A DNA stretch of 64,000 nt. Origin: Usnea hakonensis (taxonomy: Eukaryota; Ascomycota; Lecanoromycetes; Lecanorales; Parmeliaceae). How positions within the stretch are numbered: position 1 is the stretch's first letter; each line of letters opens with the position of its first letter. Of the stretch, positions 32,049-42,113 are shown piece by piece. Both the position numbers and the translations under genes were made by a program. The DNA lies in the NCBI GenBank assembly GCA_013423325.1, contig BLJB01000132.1, forward strand, positions 190,315 through 254,314. The letters run 5' to 3'. The notes under the pieces were generated by a model that worked only from the letters and a program-made list of their open reading frames with translations, searched no databases and was not told the DNA's origin.

Positions 32049-34538
32049 TCAACCGTCGTCTTCCCAGTCTAATTCAGGATCTGAAAACGCTGCTCCCAAC
32101 TCATTTTCTGATTCCTCAATCATTTCGCCCCCTTCCACCACCATGCTCACTCCTTTTACTGGATGAAGAAGCATTCCGGGTAAGCACATGCGACCTTCTC
32201 CGGCCATCTCTTCTTGCTCTCCACCATCATTATCGACTTTATACCCCAGCCATCTCCGCCATAGGTTTGGCGCGAATCCTGCATCGTAGAACCAGGTTGT
32301 GCCTTTGAAATTGTGTTCTCGTCCTCCGTATACACTTGTCCTTGCTCCCCCTGACGCTCCGTTCCTTCCACCATTCATCACTCCAGCAAGGTAAGTTGTC
32401 GGCCACTTGCGATCGACATACACTGGATGAGGGGCATACACTGCTTTATAGCCGTGGTGGAGGGCGACAGATGCTGGCCACATTTCGGAGAACATATGAT
32501 GTCTTTCAAGAATTGTCTCACGATGCATTGTCTGTAACAGACGACGGGAAAGGCACGATGAAGTGCCAATGGTGGCCCTCCGCGGTGGCAGCCTTTGCGT
32601 GGTGTTGTAGCCCGTAACATCGTTAACATAAAACCAGGTTGTTCCGTCAGGATCGAAGAGAGGACTGAAAGTTATGAAGTCCGCTTCCTCACCAACACCC
32701 CACGTATACTTGTCCTTCTCAGATATGGTTGGCGGAGTAGGGTCGTCTTGTCCGCTGAGAACGTCCGCAGGTCCCTCAGGTCCCCAAACAGGGTTGTCGC
32801 TTTTTCCCTGTGGCGAGCCAGGAATATCTGCTGCTCCAGCCTTCAGTCCGGACCAGATATTATTAGGACTATTAGTCCCCATCTGTGACTGCACTCGAAT
32901 CATTTGTTTGAAGTCCTCCCACGAACCATGAACAGAAGGTACATAGAATCGGCCGTTGCGTTCCCAAAGTCCTTTACGAGGCTGATCCTTGGACCACTGA
33001 GTGACCCTATCAAACAGATGATACCATTGACCTGTGTATCGTACGTCCATCTCCCAATTCCAAAGGTATTCGTACTCGGGATTTTGATGGGAAAAGTACT
33101 GGAGAGCCATGTACGCGCCTCGATAAACTCCGTGGACTGGTAGGTCCCGGAAGAAGCTCTCTTGCAGGCCACCATAAATCAGACCCATTTGTCTTTCGCT
33201 CCACAGGACACCCATTCCCTGAAACTCTTCAGGAAGGGAATTTTGAAGCACACGGTCATAGATCTTCTTGTCTGCCCAGATTGGTACATTATCATCCCTA
33301 ACATGCACGAGGAAATGAACAGTATACTCTCCGCCAGACAGGAGCGAAAGTTCAACAATCATGGATCGTAAGTAGATGATATCCTCCACGCTATATTGAC
33401 GATCCCACCAAGTTCGGATCACGACAGCAGTCCGAGGAAGAACTCTCAACGGGTCCGTAGGCGGCACATCATGCGCAGCTTTTGTCTGATTTGAGGACGT
33501 TGAGGTCTCTCTCTTTTCGGTCACATAGGATGTGGTCTTGACCCAAGGGTTTCCTGCGTGCATGTTGGGGAACAATCCATTAATTGAGTTCGCTTTGGGC
33601 ACGACTCCAAATCTTTTCTTATTCTTGAAGGCACATGTATCTTGAGCTGCTACCCATTTGATGCCAGTATAGTCCACTTCGGCAGGATACCCGGTTTCCC
33701 TCCATTGATCTTCTGCCCCTTCTCTCTCACCGTTGAGACCTGCTCCTGTACCACCTCTTTTCACACTGTAACCGTATCCGTACGGACCCAATCTTCCAAA
33801 ACGTTCAAAGCAAATGTCCTCTCGTAGCCCAAGGACAGTATGTGAGCCCATCACAGCATCAGGCTGTCCCAAAGGTACGCCGTTGTAGTAATGGACCCGA
33901 GGTATCCGAGTTAGCTCTTGAAGTGGCAAGAAGCATTCATGCTTCTCCCCATGCTCCAATTTGTAGGCCGCTGATTGATAGTCTGGATATGGATCAAAAG
34001 CAAGGCTCTTGGGAAGCGACTCTGTATGGTCTGCCTTAATTGATACATTGGAAGTTTGTGACTCCATATCTTGGTCGCTTGGATACTCCGGTGCGTTTTC
34101 TTCCCTCGGAACCAACATTTTTATGCCTCCAAAATATCTCTTCAAAAACGGAAAGTCTTCCCATGGAGGGGGCTTCGACGGATGTTTATCTATCGACCCC
34201 AATTCTAATTGTCTCGACGAAGTCCAGCTGGCTCGTATCAAACTTAGAATGAATATCAACAACGTCGTGAATATAGCCAAGCAAAGGTATCTTGTTGTCT
34301 TTCTGCTCGGTGGTTTATAAAAGTCCCTTTGTTTCTTTCGCCTAGATTGAGAACGAGGAAACATAGGCTGATAGGAACCAGAGGTTTCGCGGGAGGAGCT
34401 GGAGTAGGTTGAAGGTACATTGTTGCGTTCGTACTCGACGGAAGAGTCTGAATGCTCCGAGTCATACTTTTCGAGATCTGGATCCAGGCCATCATTTTCA
34501 TCTTCCAGGGCGCGGCTGCGGTGACTTTGTGTTCCCAT
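32049..34538 (-). CDS. DUF3405 family type II membrane protein, glycosyltransferase-like
   Basis: Intronless, 829 aa from the ATG at 34538. A basic, Ser-rich cytosolic N-terminus of about 78 residues is followed by one membrane helix (YLCLAIFTTLLIFILSLI), so the bulk should be lumenal. The large domain carries the DUF3405 hallmarks: RTAVVIRTWWDRQYSVEDI, LSLLSGGEYTVHFLVHVRD, EYEYLWNWEMDVRYTGQWYHLF, QPRKGLWERNGRFYVPS. The topology and the EMDVR-type acidic motif resemble Golgi glycosyltransferases, but no activity is established to my knowledge. Potential N-glycosylation sites are present. GCGATCGATCGC, a 12-bp palindrome, lies 92 bases upstream (34630-34641). Confidence 0.88.
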   Translation of the reverse strand: MGTQSHRSRALEDENDGLDPDLEKYDSEHSDSSVEYERNNVPSTYSSSSRETSGSYQPMFPRSQSRRKKQRDFYKPPSRKTTRYLCLAIFTTLLIFILSLIRASWTSSRQLELGSIDKHPSKPPPWEDFPFLKRYFGGIKMLVPREENAPEYPSDQDMESQTSNVSIKADHTESLPKSLAFDPYPDYQSAAYKLEHGEKHECFLPLQELTRIPRVHYYNGVPLGQPDAVMGSHTVLGLREDICFERFGRLGPYGYGYSVKRGGTGAGLNGEREGAEDQWRETGYPAEVDYTGIKWVAAQDTCAFKNKKRFGVVPKANSINGLFPNMHAGNPWVKTTSYVTEKRETSTSSNQTKAAHDVPPTDPLRVLPRTAVVIRTWWDRQYSVEDIIYLRSMIVELSLLSGGEYTVHFLVHVRDDNVPIWADKKIYDRVLQNSLPEEFQGMGVLWSERQMGLIYGGLQESFFRDLPVHGVYRGAYMALQYFSHQNPEYEYLWNWEMDVRYTGQWYHLFDRVTQWSKDQPRKGLWERNGRFYVPSVHGSWEDFKQMIRVQSQMGTNSPNNIWSGLKAGAADIPGSPQGKSDNPVWGPEGPADVLSGQDDPTPPTISEKDKYTWGVGEEADFITFSPLFDPDGTTWFYVNDVTGYNTTQRLPPRRATIGTSSCLSRRLLQTMHRETILERHHMFSEMWPASVALHHGYKAVYAPHPVYVDRKWPTTYLAGVMNGGRNGASGGARTSVYGGREHNFKGTTWFYDAGFAPNLWRRWLGYKVDNDGGEQEEMAGEGRMCLPGMLLHPVKGVSMVVEGGEMIEESENELGAAFSDPELDWEDDG

Positions 34539-36039
34539 GATAGACAAGAACTCAATTAAAACACCAAGGGTTTTTCAGTAAATCAGAGTGCTTGCTGTCG
34601 TATGACATCGGGTTGACTCCCATGGTCTTGCGATCGATCGCTAGAAGGAACTGGCAAGTATGGCACTATTCATCTGGCGTAGCCTGCTCTGTCTACAGTC
34701 AGAGACTTCGAACGGCAAATTCAGAAGTTGCCTAGGATGACGTGCTGAGGCAAACACAGCATTCTGAAGACTTGTATGCCTCCTGATCCATCACAGGTTG
34801 GGGCTGAAGTAACGCGTTCAATGTTTACTGGGGTTGGCCGGTCGACATGAGCGCCAAGACGGGAAATCGCTGGCTTGGATCATCATTAGTTGCATGATTT
34901 TGCCACTCTTCTTCGAGTCACTTGTCAATAACGTTAACATGTTGAATCTCGTTGAAGTAAGGTCACCAATGACATTGGGTGAGTGTATCCAAAATTCAAC
35001 TCAAAAGCACAATGTTGTCTGATTGTCACATGTCCTGCACCGGGATTCTTTAATATCCGAATCCAGACTGCACCAACGTATGCGGTTCGCCAGCACATCC
35101 ACTTTATAAGTTTCAATAATCTGATGCGGTGTTCCTTCCCGCTGATACCATTCTCGTTAGGTGGTTGTATGGCGCCCATGTTGGAGAAACATATAATATA
35201 ATACCGGGCTGATACCAACGTTATTCTCACATCGCGAGGCACAGGCGTGACCTTCTGCTCATTGGACCACCCCAATGCAGTGAACCATCAGCAGTGCCTC
35301 TTCTCTTCTTTGCTGCAGGCTTTTCTCCGCCAGCAAAGATCTAATGAGAGCTCTGCTTTTCGTAGTTTTCCTGCTTCGTACAATTCGGGCTAGCATCATC
35401 TTTAATGGCCGTAGACGGTCTTACGGCCATTCTGCGCGGCGCAAGTCACATGAGATTATAATCGTCCCAAAATGAGCATCAGGCCACGACGGGTGCGGTA
35501 GGATGCCTGCGGCCTAGTGCCTGCGTCGCAGACTGACGTCGACCTTTTGCTTGAACAAGAAGATGGCGAAGCTTCTTTGGATGTCAAAGCTGCAAATGAT
35601 AGCAGCAAATGATATTTTCTGAAAGGCATGAGGTGTGTACACCTCAAGTAGGTATGCAAATTTCCAATCTCTTGTATTTGTCCAGCGATCCTTTATGTTT
35701 TGTGTATATGGACTTATGCAGCTTACGAATTCAATGAAATGTGATTTATACGGTACCTTGCTTAATTATACTGCTTCTGCATTTGTGGGGAATGATCTCC
35801 ATCGCCCCGGAAGTTTGGCCCGCAGTCGCTGGTGAGAAGGAATGAGGTCACATGTCTCGAAAGAATTTGGGCCGGGTATGCCTTCATAATGCCATTCTTA
35901 TTTTCTGCTGCTTACAACTTACAACCTCGAGACTCATTCATCTCTTAATTGCTCCACCTTTCTCACTCTACTACAATTTCATCTTGATATTCCACCAAGC
36001 AATCTCTCAGTATCTGTTCATTCTATCCTCTTGTCCAGC
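34539..36039. promoter_or_regulatory. 1.5 kb divergent intergenic region
   Basis: Lies between the DUF3405 gene and the DUF5519 gene. No protein gene is supported. It holds the 12-bp palindrome GCGATCGATCGC (34630-34641) and a 10-bp-stem inverted repeat at 35404-35431. The rest looks like ordinary unique sequence. Confidence 0.5.
35404..35431. repeat. Perfect 10-bp inverted repeat
   Basis: AATGGCCGTA (35404-35413) and TACGGCCATT (35422-35431) flank an 8-base loop. No adjacent gene explains it. Confidence 0.7.
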
Positions 36040-37128
36040 ATGGCAGCCATCCTTGATCATGCTGCCGAGGGTGCCGAAAATATTATTGACATTCACCTCA
36101 CTCCAGCATCTTCTTCTAAGCTCATCTATCTTCTCTACCCAGGCCTTCTGATGACTCTTCTCCTCCCCGCCTACCGTTTTGTGTTGAAGGACTACCAAGC
36201 CTTCCTGGCCTTGGGTCCTGGTGGTACTCCAAAGACATTCCCAGGCTACCTCCGTGTCTCATACCTGCGTCTCTTCGCCATCAGCGATCCCTTTCGGCCC
36301 CCATCACTGGCGGAGACAGTCTTTCCTACGAACGCATACCTGCGGCAATTGCCACAACGTTCAGGTCCTCGCCCAACTGTTGCTGGGATCGCTCCGCATC
36401 GCCAATTGAACCAAAAATGTACAGCTGAACTGCATCGTCGTCTTCGAGACGGCCTTCACCAACTCGCGGCAGGCGTTCCATCCCTGATACGAATAGGTAA
36501 CTCCTGCTTCGAGAAACACGGTCTTGCTCTCTTTCTCTCTGCCTGCACACTCTCGGCTTTCCCTGACACATCACATCCTGGTTTTAGCCATCTGAACCCA
36601 ACCTGTCAGGATACTGGGGAGATCTGTCATCTACATGCTTCGGTAAGCCGTCCCGGTAGTACAATTCCAACTGGACGTTCAACTTGTAGTATCCTTCTAG
36701 AACGATCTTCTCGTTCAACAAGAACATCGGGCAAATTCTGGCAAAATCGAGCAAGTATCTTTCTTTGTTCTCTTTACTTGCGCCATAGGCCTGTCCGTTG
36801 CATTTTTGTAAGAAAAAGGCTCTTGAGCGGAAATTTCTGCCATTCACCACTATCAATAGAGGTCACTGCTAACGACATGCGGTATCCCAAGGACTCTAGC
36901 ATGCATCTCACACTTCACCCGCTTGACGTTTCAGTCGTGATTTCCGCTGGCTGGGGGGAGAGACATCCGCTTGCAGGCAAGTACATCCATGGCAGAAAGT
37001 TACTACCCTCCGGGTTCGTCATGGTGTACGCCCCACGAGACGAGAGTCAGATCAAGACTGTGATGGAGATTGTCAAGGCGGGCGCTTGGTGGGTTGGCGG
37101 TGTGGATTTGGCCAAGGCTAATGATTGA
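36040..37128 (+). CDS. DUF5519 ('luciferase-like') family protein, copy A
   Basis: Exons 36040-36642 and 36892-37128, 279 aa when spliced. One N-terminal membrane helix (LIYLLYPGLLMTLLLPAY) is followed by the family landmarks LALGPGGTPKTFPGYL, GPRPTVAGIAPHRQLNQ, GEICHLHAS, DSSMHLTLHPLDVSVVISAGWGERHPLAG, and VMVYAPRDESQIKTVMEIV. The intron (GTAAGC...CCCAAG, with GCTAAC branch) is supported because it joins HLHAS to DSSMHL, as in the family. Unusually, the intron is 249 nt, a multiple of three, and has no stop in frame, so retention would give a 362-aa protein. Function unknown; despite the domain name no light emission is implied. Paralogous to the gene at 48652. Confidence 0.82.
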   Translation: MAAILDHAAEGAENIIDIHLTPASSSKLIYLLYPGLLMTLLLPAYRFVLKDYQAFLALGPGGTPKTFPGYLRVSYLRLFAISDPFRPPSLAETVFPTNAYLRQLPQRSGPRPTVAGIAPHRQLNQKCTAELHRRLRDGLHQLAAGVPSLIRIGNSCFEKHGLALFLSACTLSAFPDTSHPGFSHLNPTCQDTGEICHLHASVSRPGSTIPTGRSTCSILLERSSRSTRTSGKFWQNRASIFLCSLYLRHRPVRCIFVRKRLLSGNFCHSPLSIEVTANDMRYPKDSSMHLTLHPLDVSVVISAGWGERHPLAGKYIHGRKLLPSGFVMVYAPRDESQIKTVMEIVKAGAWWVGGVDLAKAND

Positions 37129-37711
37129 GGCGGAGTGGCACGAGGTGCACCATCCTCAGAGTCTGAAAGGGAAATATGGTGTTTGACATAAGAAGTGCGC
37201 TTCTTTGACGAGCTTGTGATTTCGCTGCCTAGTATTCCTCTCCAATGACTTTTTCGTTTACTTCTTATCAGATCTTCGGCAGAGCTGGCGTATTGTCTAT
37301 CAAAAGGTGTGCCTAGATGTGAAGATGGCAGAACCCGCTGGCTAAAATGTACAGAATATCCCTTCGTCGTAAGGAGTCGATTTTTCAAAGAAAATAGGAC
37401 CGAGGGTTGCCATGGGACAACGCATTGAGAAAACTTTTCGCTTCGCAGTCAACTACTTTGAATTGCTCAGTCTGGCGGCAGAAGCTTTCTGCTTTGTCAA
37501 AAGGACTGGCGACACAAACCCTATGCTCAATTGATATTTTGTATTCACTCGTTCAAACGTATATGTCTCTGTACTCTAGGGGTATACCTCGTCGTTGAAG
37601 ACCAACGCCAGCGTCATGCACTGCACAAGGCCAATTCAAGTCAGCTTCCAGACGCTTACCATGAGCATTAATCACATGTCCGAGATGTTGAGATGTCGGA
37701 CAGGCTCCCAG
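37129..37711. other. Intergenic, convergent 3' flanks
   Basis: 583 bases between DUF5519 copy A and the ethanolamine kinase. No supported gene or repeat. Confidence 0.5.
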
Positions 37712-39146
37712 CTACTCTTCTGCCCATCTTCTTTCTCTCAACGGCTTCTCCCTCCCGTCGCGTTCCCGACTACCATTATCTTCCGCTCTCCATGCCCAAT
37801 ACTCGCCAAGCCTTATCTGTGCATAAGATGTATAGTCGAAGTCGATCTGCGAGATAGTGGACTGTATAAGCGCCCAGATGCCCCAATACAATCCCGGAGC
37901 GCCGCGAAACATATCTACTTCTTCAAAGAGGCGAGACACATAGTCAACATTCGGATCGAGCTTAGTATGGGAGGTGTAGCTGGAAATGTACTCTTCGATG
38001 AAATGACGACGGACTGAACGCGTTGGCAGAGCTCCAAAATTGCATGAGAAGCCACCCCATTCGGCAAAATGATTTGCAATGTCGAAAGCGGGAGGCGAGG
38101 GAGTAGCATATTCGTAATCGATGAATGCAACGGTATCGATGCTACTGTCCTTAGCCAAAGCAGAACGCGGTTGTACAATAACATTGCCGCTGAGGAGGTC
38201 CGTGTGACCAAAAACCAGCTAGAATAGAAGCTGTTAGTAAGAGATCTGATCGATTATTCGTCGGAAGAGGTACCCCATTACCCCCTAGGCCAGGTGTGTC
38301 GCCCAAGTCTGCCACTATTCGTTCGAGCTCTTTCTGAAGGATCCTTTTCCGTTCGATCTCGGTCTCACAAGTCGTCGGTAGAGCAAAAACCCATTTCTGC
38401 ATGACAGTCCAAACGTTGGGAGTTGGCTTCGACGGCGTGATAGCGTTAATTTCTTGAAGCGAGGCTGTTGACACTGGGGCAGACGACTTGAGCAGTACCT
38501 CCATGCCTGCATCGGCAACCACAGCTGTCTTCCCACACCAGTTTATGGGAAGGATTGCGTGCCATTGCCCGAGTCGGCGTGCTACTCCTCGCCAAACAGG
38601 TTCCGATGTGAGGTCTTCAGAACTGCTGACATGACCCCGAATGAATCTGTACATGAGGCCGTTCTGGAAGCGAGCAAGGAGTTGAGGAGCAAGCTTGTGC
38701 TGAGCGAGCAACGAGTGCGAAGTGGCTTCCCCTGGTTTTGCGTCAATCAGTACCCACGTCATGCCACTCGCGCTCGCTTACTCTCTCGATCGATCAAAAC
38801 TTCGGTGCCATTGCCATATGCCCGCAGCAGGATTGCCTCTTTATCTATCTGCTCCTCAGTGTAGTCGGGTCGTCTCTTGATCGCTTTAAGCAACTAAAGC
38901 ATCATGATCAGTAGATATGTTCCCTCGAGCGTCGACAGAACCTGGATCCGTTTGGCTGAGGCATACAGTATTGGTGATGCCATCCTTAAAATGGATGAAC
39001 TCTATTTTGCCATCACTATGCTCCCAGTCCGGGAAGAGAGTCAAGATTAGACGGAGTGCCGACGTCTGGGAATCTGCGTTACTGTAGGACAGAGATATGT
39101 ATGGGATCTCGTTGAAGATGTCATTGGTGGTGCCATCAAAAGACAT
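37712..39146 (-). CDS. EKI1: Ethanolamine (choline/ethanolamine) kinase
   Basis: Four exons, 39146-38967, 38893-38782, 38731-38274 and 38218-37712 (introns 73, 50, 55 nt), 418 aa. Motifs in order: LRLILTLFPDWEHSDGKIEF, FKDGITNTLLK, a nucleotide-loop region, VLIDRER, HSLLAQHKLAPQLLARFQNGLMYRFIRG, the Brenner motif VFGHTDLLSGN with catalytic Asp, and the metal-binding IDYEYA, then FDIANHFAEWGGF. The enzyme phosphorylates ethanolamine as the first step of the CDP-ethanolamine branch of phospholipid synthesis. The short first exons and the 50-nt intron are accepted because each junction restores a conserved motif. Choice between ethanolamine and choline as main substrate rests on overall resemblance. 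Confidence 0.9.
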
Positions 39147-39727
39147 TGCTTTTGACAGTCATAAGGATTCAAGATTCGGCATAAGCTCCAGAGTCGCACA
39201 GTCTGGTAGTCGTGAAGGGTTAATACTGATATGCACTCAGTGCAATTGAGGTGTGAGGGTTCAGGAAATCCTGCCCCAATTGTTGCCTGGAAGCCAGTCG
39301 CGTGAGCACTGTATCTGCCATATGGTGGAGTGAAGGTAGTAGAGAAGCTGCAGGACTCACTGAAAACCAGTGGAGAATTAGCTTCGATATCGATGAATGT
39401 CATCTGTATGTATATCTCTCAACACCCTTGACAGATCTTCGACGCCGAATCTTTCGCTTAAAATCAATCAATCTCATAGTCATGTTTGGGTTTCAATTTT
39501 TGTTCGGTACCTAGTTTAGGGTTCTATAAGAATATGTTAGGTACCTTACTGAACAATAATAATATCATTGGAAAGCTTGTTTTCTCTTATTTAAGGTTGA
39601 AACCGCCTCCGTGGCGTCAGAAAGCGGCAGGTAGATGAAAAACTCCTTGTTGGCTCAGGCTGTTACCCCCCACTCACCTCACCTCGTCACCTCGTCATCT
39701 CCCACGGCTACTCTACGATCCTTGTTT
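39147..39727. promoter_or_regulatory. Upstream region of the ethanolamine kinase
   Basis: About 580 bases with GGTACCTAGTTTAGG and TTAGGTACCTTAC near 39508-39549, members of the dispersed GGTACCT motif group. No gene supported. Confidence 0.45.
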
Positions 39728-40042
39728 TTATGCACACCGGAGGTTTTCCCCTATCAGATCATTGTTAGCTTGCTCGGCAGGGGAATTGTGCCACCTTCTT
39801 CGCACCACCATCAATAATATGATGAGCGAAACGAACACTGGGGCAATAGCTAGATCGACACCTACCATGGGGGCATGGTTCAACCTGCCGCTCCAATCAC
39901 CGTTTTGGTTGCATCCTCCTCGACTTCTTTGCCCTCCATTCCGTTGGTCATGGATCCACACCCATCCATTATCAGGACTGCCGCTTTTCTTCCTCCTTCT
40001 TTCAAAATCCTCAATCGCCTCCTGTACTGTTACCGCCTTCAT
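39728..40042 (-). CDS. Possible small single-pass membrane protein (doubtful)
   Basis: An ATG at 40042 opens 104 residues with a basic N-terminal half (VQEAIEDFERRRKK) and one clear hydrophobic helix followed by arginines (VDLAIAPVFVSLIILLMVVRRRW). The positive-inside pattern is protein-like. There is no recognised family, the frame also stays open upstream of the ATG without a start, and the stretch may just be promoter of the divergent 7-TM gene that begins 98 bases away. Kept at low confidence. Confidence 0.25.
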   Translation of the reverse strand: MKAVTVQEAIEDFERRRKKSGSPDNGWVWIHDQRNGGQRSRGGCNQNGDWSGRLNHAPMVGVDLAIAPVFVSLIILLMVVRRRWHNSPAEQANNDLIGENLRCA

Positions 40043-40140
40043 CTTGAAAGCTACATAAGTTGCCACGATCTCATGGTCTTCGCCAAAGCATATCAAGGGT
40101 CTCTCCTTAAGGCCTCAGTCTGCGCTCTTAAGAAGTAAGT

Positions 40141-41665
40141 ATGGGTCCCTACAGTCCATATGCCATCTCCGAGTCAGAGCAGCCTCTGTGGAAGCCAGGC
40201 GAGGAATTGGCCGCGGCTGCATTTGTCGGAATAGCTCTGTACCTCGTTCTTGATGTCAACGTGGCAATGTGGAGAGTTTTTAGAAAGCGTACAGGGTGGT
40301 ACTATTGGAGCATGAAGCTGGGAACGTTGGCATGTGCGGTAGATGCACTTGGAGTCATTCTGAAGTACTTCGTGCCAAGCTCAGGTCATACATGGGGACT
40401 TTACACATTTCTTCTTTTGTCTGGATGGTCCGTCTACGCTCCAGCACAGTTGATTGTGCTTTACTCCCGCCTACACTTGATCAATGAAAGCAACAAGCTA
40501 CAACGTTGGGTCTTTATGATGATCATTTCGACCATTATCTTTATCGTTGTTCCTACGTGGGTCGTTGTCTGGCCTGCGTACAATCCCGATCCAAAGATTT
40601 CTTCCCTGTGGTCCCCACGAGACGCTATCGTCGAGAGGTATAATCAGATGGGTAAGTCAGCCTCGGGCCATATACTTGACGATAACCAATTGATGTATTT
40701 CAGGTTATACTTTGGTAGAACTAATTCTCAGCGGCATTTACGTCTGGTCCTTACTCAAGCTACTAAACCTGAAATCCAGTGTACGACAACGTCGTGTCAT
40801 ACGTGATCTTATCTACGTGAATGTTATCCTTGTGCTTTTTGACCTTCTGGTGGTGATTCTACTCTATCTCAACCAGACGGGCATTAGTCATCCTATCCAG
40901 AGTTTTAGCTACGCGTTGAAGTTAAAGCTCGAATTTGTGGTATTGAACCAGCTCATGGCTGTTGCTGCGCGGGGACTACGAAAAGAAACTTTCGAGGAAC
41001 AAAGATACCATCATTCGAGTACTCATGATGCTTTTTCCGCAGAATGCCGCCGTTGGGACGAAAAGACACCGTCTGATCAAGCAGAAAAGCGTGGCGATAG
41101 CGATCACGACGCTCTCGGAGAGTATCCGTCAATAGACTCGACCCAGCTTAGTGTGCCTGAACCTGTGCTATCGAGGGGCAGTCAGTCACATAGACCGACG
41201 ACAACAGACGACGAGTTGTATGATCACAACCGGATGAAGGACAGTGTCCCTGGCATCAAGCGGGATCGTTCCCCAGAAAATTTTCTTGAAGACGACAGCG
41301 CTTCAAGTCAGCCGGAGGAGATGGAAGAAATGCGGATCCATCCAAGTCAAGCCTGCTTGGGCGAAACACTGCGACCCCGTGAGAAGTCGTTGCCAGAGGA
41401 TTCACCCTGTGACATGAAATTTGAGCGCCTGAGAGAAGCCAAGAGAAGGGTTGTACAATCGATGCGCCATCCCCTTGGAGACGACGAAAGCGAGGATGTA
41501 GGCACCAGAAGACAGCCAATGAGAGCGACAATGAAGAGGCATAATCCAAGGAGGAGACGCGACAGTGATGGAGACGACGAGGAGGAAATTGGTGTGCATA
41601 TGTGGGAGAAGAATGGGAAAGTCAAGTTGGAAACACCGTGGTTTAAATCCAAAGTCGAAGCGTAA
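40141..41665 (+). CDS. Fungal 7-transmembrane protein of unknown function
   Basis: Exons 40141-40651 and 40704-41665 (52-nt intron; the split codon gives QMG-YTLVE), 490 aa. Seven hydrophobic helices lie in residues 18-285, e.g. LGTLACAVDALGVILKYF, TFLLLSGWSVYAPAQLIVLY, WVFMMIISTIIFIVVPTWVVVW, and DLIYVNVILVLFDLLVVILLYL. The loop SSLWSPRDAIVERYNQMG and the segment SVRQRRVIRDLI are, as I recall, conserved in a widespread family of fungal integral membrane proteins. The C-terminal 200 residues are hydrophilic with many Arg/Glu/Asp and Ser, a probable cytosolic tail. Seven helices with a long tail invite a receptor role, but no G-protein-coupling signature is visible. Confidence 0.8.
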
Positions 41666-42113
41666 ATAATCAAACAATGTCTCCACTGCTTAAGGTCGCT
41701 GCCAAGACTTGAAATCGGCAAGACTTCGGAAGCCCCCGCAACCAGGGATGAGATAAGAGTCTTATCTCAACGCATACTTAGAGTAAAGATTATTAAAGAT
41801 TAAAGGAATGGACTTCGCATCTCATGCACTTTCATCGTGTACTCTACCTTAGATAAGACCATGCTAAATTTGGGCCTGATCCCCTTATTAGTATCTTGGT
41901 CTTAGACATTGCGGGCCTGGCTTGTTATTTTAGTTATCGCTGATGTCGCATGGCTACAATGACCACCATGACCAGCTTGACCAGCTTGACCATCATAGCC
42001 AATCTGAAATTCTCATCAACATGCAATCCTGCTACTGATGTATCATCATATCCTATACTGATACCTTTTTCCTTTCCTCCCAGAAACGAAGCCTTAGCTT
42101 TCCTTCTCAAGGA
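41666..42113. promoter_or_regulatory. Intergenic upstream of the CLC gene, with palindromic GATA site
   Basis: 448 bases. At 41749-41769, TGAGATAAGA-G-TCTTATCTCA forms 10-bp arms around one base and contains two opposed AGATAAG cores; a third, AGATAAG, is near 41853. These match the HGATAR site of fungal GATA factors. Confidence 0.5.

Noticed and set aside
39047..39403. 118-aa minus frame overlapping the first exon of the ethanolamine kinase
   Set aside because: Runs in a different frame over the conserved exon; no recognisable feature and no ATG advantage.
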